A stretch of DNA of 64,000 bases, taken from contig NC_092675.1 of the NCBI RefSeq assembly GCF_964355755.1, positions 26,762,412 through 26,826,411 on the forward strand, written 5' to 3'. Below are positions 15,101 through 27,100 of this stretch, in pieces; the first letter of the stretch is position 1; each line of letters begins with the position of its first letter. Under the pieces are notes generated by a model that was not told where the DNA came from, ran no database searches, and saw only the letters and a program-made list of their open reading frames with translations. Source of the stretch: Antedon mediterranea (taxonomy: Eukaryota > Echinodermata > Crinoidea > Comatulida > Antedonidae). The position numbers were made by a program, and so were the translations under genes.

Positions 15101-18100
15101 GCAATATAAATATCAAAATTGTTCTATAATCAAAAATTCATTAATGGTTATTCCAAATTAATTATAACATTTAAAGCATAAAATAAAGGACAAAATTAAC
15201 AAACAACCTTAGTATCCCTGGGTGACTATAAAATTTATAATGGTGTAATTAAAAAACTTATTGCTTTGTACAGCGTAACAGCGGTGCTATAAAATTCAAT
15301 AATCATTTGCATGACGTACTGTATAAAGAAAATATTAAATCTATATTAAACGAATAATAATAGATTCGTGTACTTTACGATTACCGGTATTTAAATATTA
15401 AAAATAGCCAAGGACTTGAAGAACTATTGAAAAAGAGAATTTAAATGTTAAGCGAGGATAGGAGAGACTTGAAATAATAAATTGTAACCCATGGAAGTTA
15501 CTTTAAAGTTACAAAGATTTCTTTGTTTGTGATGACAGATGGGATAAAATGAAAACAATACCAGTAGTGTTGGTCTACTGGAAAAAATGAAATCTATAAA
15601 CAGATATGAAAATATTTACACTATTCCTAAAAAAGTAGGGGATCATCAGCCGGTGTGCTAATCTGGGTGGTGCACTGTTTACTGCTATGGGTCTGTAGTT
15701 AAGCTGGAGGATAATAATAATACATTACATCCTTTATATTCTGTGCATTGTATGCTTAATGTGTTTTTAAGTCACTGAGCCGTCACATATATTCTGACTT
15801 GCAACATGACTGTGATACTATAACATGTTGAGTGTACTACGAAATGTCCATAAAGTAATTTCTATGGAAGTTTGGCCCAGTTACGGATGTACAGTATAGA
15901 AATAAGTGATAAATACCATGAAAATACACAAACAACATGTACAGTACTTAGATTTAGAAGTCATTCTTAAAAACATGAAATATCATGCATATAATGACGC
16001 GACACGTAAAAACTACTGACGCGAGTGTCAAAACACCAAGCAAAATGATAACATCATCAAAATCAGTAAACCTTTTGTTTAAATAACATGACGTGTGACT
16101 ACACAACCATGGAATCGAAAAATTGTTGTGCCCATGCATGCCATACCGCAGAGGCAAGCGTATAATGACTGACGCAACGCATGCAAACTGCTAAAAAATA
16201 AAATATACTTTTTTAAGATAGAAATTTTATATTGAAATTATTTATAGTTGAGAACCGTGAATGTCTTACCCAACTACCATCAACGAGGTAGCATCATCTG
16301 CATCAGTCTTCAAGATAACTCTTGGTAGAGTAATATAATGGATGTACATATCCAAACTCATCCCGACCAATGTACCATCTTATCAAAAACATACATTTTT
16401 TCCAACTGAAGAGCCTAGAGGCCTCCTCACCGCCTCAGCCTACCAAAGCAGAACTAAACAACTGATAAGTTTCCCTGTACAAAAGCTACCAAGACATGTG
16501 CTTGCAATTAAAAAATCAAGGCCTAGCTACAATCAACTTGTGTACCCTGCAGTGTCATCACATATAGCATTTGCTATTAACATTCTCATAGCAGAAAGAA
16601 GATTTGATTGGTCAGATTTCTTGACAAGACAAGATACTATGTAGGACATCAGATCTATTGATTGGATGATATATGATATTCACATTAGTACAGCAGAGTA
16701 CATCATAGATTGTAATTTGCATATTGTCTCCTGAACAATTATCCATACTTCATATCTTTTGAATAGGAGAATACTCTTATGTGATTATACAAGATGTGAT
16801 TACAGATGTTTTTTGAAGATAAAAATTAGTACAATTAACATTTAGGGCATTCATTTGAAAATAATAATTGGCATTGTAAAACAATACTCACTGTGTACAG
16901 TATATTACAAAAAAATAAATATATTATCACTCGGGGTACCCGAGTCTAGGACTCTCATCTCAGGCCTCGAATTTTACCGCGGCCACCGCCGTCGGTGCCC
17001 TCCCAGTTGGCCTCAATGCCCTCGAAAATTAATAGCACCCACGGCCACTACTGGCCTGCCCTTTTTTTTGCGTTGGCCGTGAGTGCCCTTCCCGAGTTCT
17101 ACCACAATAAAAACCACTGAAGTAGATAGAAAATAATGTCAAGAATATCGGACGAGACGCAAAACTATCGCCTGTCTTCGTTGTAAAGAGGATTTCCCTA
17201 AAAAACGCATTTACTTAGAGAAAACATCGAACATATTTATATAACCAAAACAATATCGTCCCGGCCGCCGTGCGTGGTAAATAATGGTATAGATAGTACA
17301 TTAAAATACAGTGGTGTACACTTTTAATAATAAAGCTAAAAACGTTCCTCGATCGGAGGTCACTGAAAGTATTAAAGTCGCACCACCCCCGCCTCAATAA
17401 TCGAGCTAGCCGCCTTCGTTGAAAAAAAAATTACACGCACTCCTACCTAGCCTAGCCTATCCTCCCGCCGCCGAACCGATCAAGCACACGCGATTCAATA
17501 CATTGGGAAAACAATTCCCTTTGACGCACACGCACCCTCTGATAAGAAATTTCACACGAAGAGGATCGGTCGTTGGAAAAACAATTCCTTTTGACGTACA
17601 CGCACCCTCTGATATGAAAATACCATGTGCGTTCCTCCTGCATGGTGTAGTCCATTCCATTACATACGTGTAAAATTAGGGGTGTCAACTTTTAGTACTA
17701 AAGTTAAACCGGTACCTCAACCCGAAGATTGTTGGAAGTATATTATATTTATATTTTATCGCACCCACCTCAATAATCCAGCCGATAGATCATCGAAAAA
17801 TCTTGTTAACGACGTCGTACACTAAATTAACAAACGCGTTTTTACCGAACTCAAGGAAATGGTATAGTCCACAATACACGTGCAGAAGCCTAAACAGAGA
17901 GAGAGGGGTCGGCGTCCGTCCGTGTTTTGAATTCTATGAATATGGATTATACTAACAAAAAAGCTTCAGAAATCGAAACTCGGAAAATAACAATAATTTA
18001 TATTCTACAACATAATGTCATTGGCTTGATTTTTACCGTGGTTAACACTCTGTGTATGAATAGTTGTAGGCCTACAAACAAATTGTTTTTGTAACCTGTG

Positions 18101-21100
18101 TTCTCTGTCCGCTGCGCCTTAGTGTATGGTCTTTAGCTGTTGGGCCTGGCTTCACATGCCTTTTTTTTATCGCATTGTTTGAAACTAAACGAAACAACTG
18201 TGAACGCTAAACATCGTACCTTAATAATTATTATTTATATGGATCGTAAATACACGTAATATTTATATATAATGAAATACAAAAAGATGTAGACAGTCCT
18301 CTCCTACTACTACTACGCAATCTGATGAATAGGGGAAATTCCCCCAAAAATGTTTGCGGGTAGAATTTTTTTTTTTTTTTTTAAATTCCACCCGGGCGCT
18401 CAACCGGAAACAAGCTATTTTTTAATTTTGGCCTAGTTATTAAAATATTTTTTAATTTTGGCCTTGGTGCCCCTTCGATTTAAAACAAATGGCCTTGGTG
18501 CCCTCCCATTTGGCCTTGGTGCCCCTCAAATCAACGAAAACCGGAGGCCAAATGGCCTTGCCCCTAAAATCCCCAAATTCGAGGCCTGTCATCTTCTCCT
18601 CCATCCGACACTACATCATTACAGCTTTTTTTGCAGTACCCCCGAGTATCGCACATTCATGCTTGTTTTTTCTAGGTGTTTTCAATACTTTATGAAATAA
18701 CATTAAACGAACTATGTAATAAACAATTAGAAAAACCATTGATAAATGTTAAGATTTTTATAACTACAGTATGTTGCCATCTCAAAATTCTATTTTGTAT
18801 TCATGAATTTTAACTCTTACGAAAATGTATGTAATTTTGATGTTTTAATTTTTGAGTTAATTTCTGTGGGGAGAGGGCTAATGTTGTATTGCTAAGACTA
18901 AGAGAAATAACCTAAAAAAAGTTGAATGAATAAATAAATTTGCATTCTATAAGAACACTCAGGATACAAAAATATTATTCTATAAAAAAAATGTTTTTTA
19001 GCCACATAAAACACTGATATCTGACCAATTTGATCAGTCGAGTTTGCCGATTACAAGTGTGCCAACTATGTGTGACACTGACAGTGACTGAGTACTGTAT
19101 GTGAAAAAAAAGTGTATTTAAACACAATACTCAAAATCGTTTACACTAAACTACTGTAAACCCAAAACCTCAAATTAAATTAACAATAACATACAAGTTT
19201 GCTATAGTAACTGAAAACCAATAATGGTTATGTCTAACACCATCAATTTAATAATTTAGTAATATAACCGGGAATATAACACGTTTGTATTAAAGAAACC
19301 TATCATGATACACTGTTATAAACATGACTGACAGCTCTCTAAATTTTTTTCCATGTTTTTTTGATAGAAAATGTCCAATTAAATTGGCAAAAATGTTTAA
19401 CGTAAACTTTTAAAACATACCATACACTGTAGTTTGTACACTAAATGCACTAATTTGTTGATCTAAAAATGTTCATACCTAATTATTTAAGACTGTTTTG
19501 TTTAATAGTGTATACAGTTGAGTGATTGTATTAATGGTTTCAAATGCTGTAGGTAGAAATACTAGGATAAATATTAAGCTAATATAGATACTATATAGAT
19601 ATTATCAAAGACCTTGTTCACACACTGGACCTGAAAGATGGTAAATTTACATTGTTTACACATTGTAATTTTATGCGGTTAGTTTTACTCAAAATTAACT
19701 GCGGGTAAACACTATTTAGTATTAAAACATTATTAAATTACCTTTAAGGCTGTTCGTTTCAAATGTATTTTAATACATTAAATACGTATGTAACATGGTA
19801 TTGCCAGTGGAAATTAAAAAAGAAAGAATTTTGAATGTTTAGAAGCATATCACAATTACAAAAAGTCCCTTGTAAACCTAGTAGAAAGGTACTTTATACA
19901 TTCAATATATGATAATTATTGACGACATAATCCTTGACCTGAAAATCAGAATGAGATTAAATTGTGTTTTAACAAACAGGTAATAGAGAACCTGTGTAAC
20001 TAATACCAAATTCATTATTTTTAAAAACACATTGGAATCATAGATCCTGACCTATGCAAGTCTTAAATTCCACCCAAGTCTAATTAACATAAGTTACTTA
20101 AACCTATTGCCATGGCAAATCAAAACAAACTTAACTTTGGCGCAAACAAATACAGTAAATGATATTTTTGCAAAATTTGGTGTTTTCTAAAAAAGAAATA
20201 TTTTAGAAAACAATTCATAGGGTTTATAGACCCTATCATGAATAAATAATAAAGTACAGTAAGCTGTCCAAAAATGGCAAAACAAAACATTGCTATTATT
20301 AAATTTCAGTATATACCTGTATTAAAGATAACTTGGACTTTTAAATAAACCACAATAGGGTCATTCCATCTCAGATCACCCAATGAGTTAAACCCTACCT
20401 CTTCCAATTTTGATGAAATTTGGTATATGGGTGATTCATAGCAATTAAAGCGAAAATTTCAAATTTTAACTTTATCGTACCAACGGTTTTCGAGATATAG
20501 CAATTTAAATTTTCGGTTTTTACGCAAAAAAGGGCGCGTCCGCCACGTTTCAAAGAGCTGTATCTCGGGAACTATAGGTTCGATTTTAAAAACAAAGGCA
20601 TTTTTGTAAAGGGGAGACCATAAGGAACCTAAATATACTAATTGTGTGTGTTTTATGTTAATTTTAAGTTGAATAAAACTTTGACATATATTTTGACCTT
20701 GAAATTGACCCCGTGGAACACGCCCGATTTGTTGATGACCATCACGAAAAATGTAGCCCTACGTGTCAACTACAACATATAAAAAAATTGGAGGGGTTTT
20801 TTTTCTTTGTTTCCATGAAATTACAATTTGAAGTTGACATACCTCTTCCTTTTGAGGGTTTCTTTTCTGCGAGTTGCGAGTTGCGAGTTGGAAAATGCGA
20901 GTTGCGAGTTGGAAAATGCGAGTTGCGAGTTGGAAAATGCGAGTTGCGGGTCGGAAAGTGCGAGTTGCGGGTCGGAAAATGCGAGTTGCGAGTGGCAAAG
21001 TGCGAGTTGCGAGTCGGAAAATGCGAGTTGCGGGTCGGAAAATGCGAGTTGCGGGTCGGAAAATGCGAGTTGCGAGTCGGAAAATGCGAGTTGCGGGTCG

Positions 21101-24100
21101 GAAAGTGCGAGTTGCGGGTCGGAAAATGCGAGTTGCGGGTCGGAAAATGCGAGTTGCGAGTCAGAAAATGCGAGTTGCGGGTCGGAAAATGCGAGTTGCG
21201 GGTCGGAAAATGCGAGTTGCGAGTCGGAAAATGCGAGTTGCGAGTCGGAAAATGCGAGTTGCGGGTCGGAAAATGCGAGTTGCGGGCCGGAAAATGCGAG
21301 TTGCGGGTCGGAAAATGCGAGTTGCGGGTCGGAAAATGCGAGTTGCGGGTCGGAAAATGCGAGTTGCGGGTCGGAAAATGCGAGTTGCGGGTCGGAAATT
21401 GCAAAAATAATTTTTCAAGGAGGTCGTACCATCCAAAAAAATAATACATGAACCAAACAATCAGTAAATAAATTACAATTTAAATTTTGTTTAGTTTTTT
21501 TCATATTGTGACCTGTTTAACAATTATAGACTAGTGATTCGAAATAGGTAGGTGAAATGAAGTTGTATTTTAGTTGTTGTTCAACGCGATGATCAAATAT
21601 ACAACACTTTTTAATTTTAATTTTTTATTTGATTATGTTTTTCCTTTGTAATGTATTATATGATGAATGTAATGGATGGTTGAAATGAACTTATTTTGTA
21701 TTTCAACACAAAACAATTATGTTATTGATACTTTATATTTTGAAATAATATAATTGTAAATATAGTAGATTAAAGTTATTATTTAATTTGTTTGCAATTA
21801 CTGATAATGATACAATTACTAATAATGATACAATAAATTATGTACATGTATTTTTGCCTTGTTAAATGAGAAAATAATAATAAATTGGTAAGAAAAACTC
21901 ACATTAAAAAGTACAGTTTGTATTGTTTACAGTATTTAGGTAAGATGATTAATGATGATTAAAAACAGACATGATGGTTGGAGTCATTAGTACTACTTTG
22001 TATTTATTTGTATTTTTGTATTTTGTATTAATATTTGTCCTCAGTGAGGAAATTCGGATTAGGCCCTCCACGGACCCACGGCAGCCAGCACCTACCAGAT
22101 TAGGCAATGAGAGTAAAGCATCTTGCCTAAGGATGCAATTAGTATGGTACAGATAACCTCGAACCCATGCCTATCACATGCTAGTCCGATATTACCATTA
22201 CACCATCACTCTCCAGTATATACAGCACCCGCCACGATTTCTAGACGGTCTCCCATCCAGAACGCAACCGGGCCCAACGTTGCTTAACTTCGGTCCCATA
22301 AACAGGGCAAGGAAACACATACCATACCTACAGATAATGGTCAAATTTTCAAAGCTATATTATTTTCTTAGAATCATAGTCAATTCTTTATGTTTATAAT
22401 ATTTTTTTGTTAAACATTTTCAGACAAACTGTACATAGATACATATAAATACATATGAATACAAAAAAAAAGAGAAGAAATACACAGTTTATTATGTGTA
22501 ACACCCATCAGCAAATCATGGAGAGGACCAATTAATGTATCTATTGAAATATAGTGCATCTCTCCAATTAAAATACATTCTGGAATCTAACCATATATTC
22601 ATAATCTACATTTTGTTTGCTTTTCATAATTTTGGAAAGAAGACTGTAAATTGTCAACCTAAAAAATTCATAAGAAGATGGAATATTGTTTTCTACAAAT
22701 AATTTTCTCTGACTTAGATATCGGATTGTCAACAACAACATGCGGAATAAACACAAATACATGCTTTAGTATGTACACGTACAGTACAGTAGGCATCTGT
22801 CAAATGTACTATGTGTATTTAAAGTAACTTTAGCAGGGTACAGATTTAAATACTGAAATCACTGGTTTGTTTTTAGAGAAAATATAACTTATAACTAAGA
22901 TAATTCAAATTTACTTGAATTGAATTGTTGAATTTAGGTGACAATAATCATTGATCTGCGCCCACAATTACATAGGAGAAGGAATTATTATTACTTATAT
23001 ACAGTATTGTTTGATGAAATGTGTGATACAGTAGGTGAAATGAAGTTGTATTTTAGTTGTTGTTCAACGCGATGATCAAATATACAACACTTTTTAATTT
23101 TAATTTTTTATTTGATTATGTTTTTCCTTTGTAATGTATTATATGATGAAATAAAAAAAAAAAAAAAAAAAAAAAAATATACAACACACTAAGAATGTAA
23201 AATTAAACTGTACATTTTGTATTGCAAGTGAAAAGATGCAGTAGAGTCGCATATAAAAAAACACTTGATCCTCAAATAAATGAATACCGTACACAGAATA
23301 CATTAGAAAGTACTGGAATCAACACAGTGTTGCTTGCTTATGAATTGGTTAAACTGACTGATTAAATGAGGAGATTGCACCCTTATTTATATCTTATTGA
23401 TATATGGGGGTGTCAATTATGACTTCATCGCATAACTTAGAGATGAGAATAGTTAGTTTTTAGATGAAACTTAAATGACATCATCATCTTTAAGAAGAAA
23501 TTATAGATGACATCATACCAACTTTAAGTCACAATCCCTTATTTGGTATAGTACACAACAAGTGTCCATGACAGGTAAATGTCATAACATAATGGGCCCT
23601 TTGGGAGTACCTAGTACAAAAGTCTGCATAGTGTAGTGCTGACTTATACAAGTAATAATATGTTAACAATTATATGAAAATGATTGTGTAAATAATAAAG
23701 TTAAAAGTAAAGTCTAAAAGTAAAAATGCATTAAAAATCATGTGGTGGGCTAAACTGTCAGGCTTCTTATATTTATTAGTAGGTAGCAGACACAAATCTA
23801 CAATGTGGACCTTTATCAAAGCAGTCATTAATTGTTTTAGTAAAAGATACCTGCCCCAGGGTGTGAGTTAATTGCTTCATGGAGACCATGATTAAGAATT
23901 CATTATCTTTTAAACCTACCACCAACCCCACCTCAGCTTCTCCTCCCAACCAAGATCCACATACCATACATCCCTGAGATGGTTCAAATGTAGTAAATTT
24001 TAAATCAGATTATTTGATACAACATTACCTCTAAATGCCAGTATTTCCTTATACATGAACATTCAAACAAACAAAAATAAGCGAGTTAAAAAAAATCTGC

Positions 24101-27100
24101 GAGTTAAAAAAAAATCTGCGAGTTAAAAAAAATCTGCGAGTTAAAAAAAATCTGCGAGTTAAAAAAAAATCTGCGAGTTAAAAAAAAATCTGCGAGTTAA
24201 AAAAAAATCTGCGAGTCAAAAAAAAATCTGCGAGTTAAAAAAAAATCTGCGAGTTAAAAAAAAATCTGCGAGTTAAAAAAAAATCTGCGAGTTAAAAAAA
24301 AATCTGCGAGTTAAAAAAAAATCTGCGAGTTAAAAAAAAATCTGCGAGTTAAAAAAAAATCTGCGAGTTAAAAAAAAATCTGCGAGTCAAAAAAAAATCT
24401 GCGAGTTAAAAAAAAATCTGCGAGTTAAAAAAAAATCTGCGAGTTAAAAAAAAATCTGCGAGTTAAAAAAAAATCTGCGAGTTAAAAAAAAATCTGCGAG
24501 TTAAAAAAAAATCTGCGAGTTAAAAAAAAATCTGCGAGTTAAAAAAAAATTTGCGAGTTAAAAAAAAAATCTGCGAGTTAAAAAAAAATCTGCGAGTTAA
24601 AGACAAATCTGCCAGTTACAAAACAAATCTGCCAGTTACAAAACAAATGCTTGATTTAAAAACATAAATGTTATATATTTATCAGTTACAATTGGATAAC
24701 CCTTCTCTTTTAACATTTTGGTGAGCCACTGAGTGTTCATTTCGATTTTAATCTTTTGGATTTTGAACTCTTTACTTTGTTTTGTTTTTGTCTGATGAAA
24801 TAAATGAAAAAATATACATATTTGAAAATTCTCACTCTGTTTATATATATATGTGTGTGTGTGTGGGGGGGGGGGGGGGTGGTATTAAGGTGGCACATAA
24901 GGAGATACTGGCATGTTTGCATTAGTAGTTATTATTTGTTTTTTGTACTAAAAACAAGTTAAATTAAATCAATGGCAATCACATAGATAAAAGAAGATAA
25001 AAGTAAGAGATAAACTGGTCACTCATCTGCAAACAATAATAAATCAAAAGGTATTATATTCCATTTTAAATTACTTGAGATTGTTTTACAATGGACCTAA
25101 GAGAGTCCTCCCAACCAACACCAACTCCTTCAAATGTAGTAAATTTTAAATCAAAGTAGATTATTTTGATACCTCACTACCTTAAATGCATGCCAGTATC
25201 TCCTTATATGCACACTTTACCCTGCACCCTTAAAAAGCTTCCGTCCATCCATGTACAAATTCCGGTTATCACTATCATCACTTTATCTCTCTTCTGCCAG
25301 AGAAAATCCAGAAGAATAGTGTTCAGAACATTCAGAATACAGATACAGGTAGTGGACTGCACTAAACACTTTAAGCATGTCAAAACACGGGTGTTTCGAA
25401 ACTAGACCCGAGACCAGAGACCAGAGACCCGAGACCCTATACGAAAAGGGAGACCCCACTATACGAAAAGGGAGACTCCACTATACGAAAATGGAGACCC
25501 CACTATACGAAAAGGGAGACCCCACTATACGAAAAGGGAGACCCAAATATACGAAAAGGGAGACCCAAATATACGAAAAGGGAGACCTAAATATACGAAA
25601 AGGGGTTGTATGGGGTAAAATCATATGTTACGGGCTCTTGGCCTATACTCATCTCGTGGAGTTTTTGCCTGAGAAACAGTGTTTCTTCACCAAGTGAATC
25701 TAATCTAGGCCTACCTCCAGTGCTTAGCCTAGAACTGTAGTAAGCACTGACTTAACTAAAACATAAACAAGTTGAGCATTCAGAAACAAATAATGCTAAA
25801 GTGAATAATAAAAAAATATTGTAAGCAGTGTAAAGAAAATAATTAAATTTCTTGCCATTGTCATATATGCCACAATAGGTTAATTTTGGTGATCATTCTA
25901 CACTATGTACAGAGTCTACACACCTGGGTGGGTTGTATCATGTCGCACTGGTCGCACATATGCGAGCAAAAATGCAGATCAAATATAATGATTAATTGTT
26001 TCATATCACATGCTCAGGCAATTTGTTTCTAACATCCACAATACAACCCACTCTATTTTGTTTAGGTAGGACTGGTGTATTTGACCCGCAACTCGCGTTT
26101 TTCGACTCGCAACTCGCGTTTTTCGACCCGCAACTCGCGTTTTCCGACCCGCAACTCGCGTTTTCCGACCCGCAACTCGCGTTTTCCGACCCGCAACTCG
26201 CGTTTTCCGACCCGCAACTCGCGTTTTCCGACCCGCAACTCGCGCTTTCCGACTCGCAACTCGCGCTTTCCGACTCGCAACTCGCGCTTTCCGACTCGCA
26301 ACTCGCACTTTCCGACTCGCAACTCGCACTTTCCGACTCGCAACTCGCACTTTCCGACTCGCAACTCGCACTTTCCGACTCGCAACTCGCACTTTCCGAC
26401 TCGCAACTCGCACTTTCCGACTCGCAACTCGCACTTTCCGACTCGCAACTCGCACTTTCCGACTCGCAACTCGCACTTTCTGACTCGCAACTCGCACTTT
26501 CCGACTCGCAACTCGCAACTTGCATTGAAGTAACACTCCTTCCTTTTAGTGTATTTTTGGTGTCTGTCCATGCATTACTTCAATGTCAATTTGATGTATT
26601 CCAAAAATAATTTTATTTACAAACTAAATATCATTATAATGTTACAATTGTCTATGTCTGGCCTTTACTCCTTGTCATCTGGCCAATTCAAACAGTATTT
26701 AGAAATGTTGTGGCGATCATTTTGGGAAATACTGTAATTCCTAGTCGAAGAGGATTTTATAAACGGAGAGGCTATAATACAATGTACATTTGATTCAGGA
26801 ATCCAACAACAGTCTTCTTTGGACAGCCAATAAAAGGTTTTCGCTGGCCCATGAGGATGCATAAATTTAATTTGATAATCCCCAAACTCTTCTGAGACAT
26901 CCACAACCAAACCAATCCATGGGACACCATCATAACTACAGCACACAAAATTCTGAAGTCTAATAATGGTGGGTTGTGTATCAGCAACAATTTAATTTTC
27001 ATCACTGAAAGATTCTTGAATCACAACCACATCCGGAGGGTTTATCTGGGTACTAAGTTTGTAGACCTGCATCTGTGCCAGAGAAACAGGAGCAAAGCGA

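Noticed and set aside
16269-16361. Alternative first exon of FAM149B (ends in GTAAGA with matching phase)
   Set aside because: No resemblance to the family N-terminus, while 45577-45623 fits in length, phase and start context.
16342-16644. 100-residue plus-strand open frame
   Set aside because: No recognisable domain or codon pattern; overlaps intronic DNA on the other strand.
20713-21460. Long repetitive open frames of up to 243 residues on both strands
   Set aside because: They are by-products of a 21-nt tandem array whose period keeps several frames open; no start context, splice signals or protein family.
24081-24648. CRISPR-like repeat array
   Set aside because: Units are contiguous without spacers and the genome is eukaryotic; it is a plain satellite.
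26001-26610. Long repetitive open frames of up to 204 residues on both strands
   Set aside because: Same cause as above, array D in inverse orientation.
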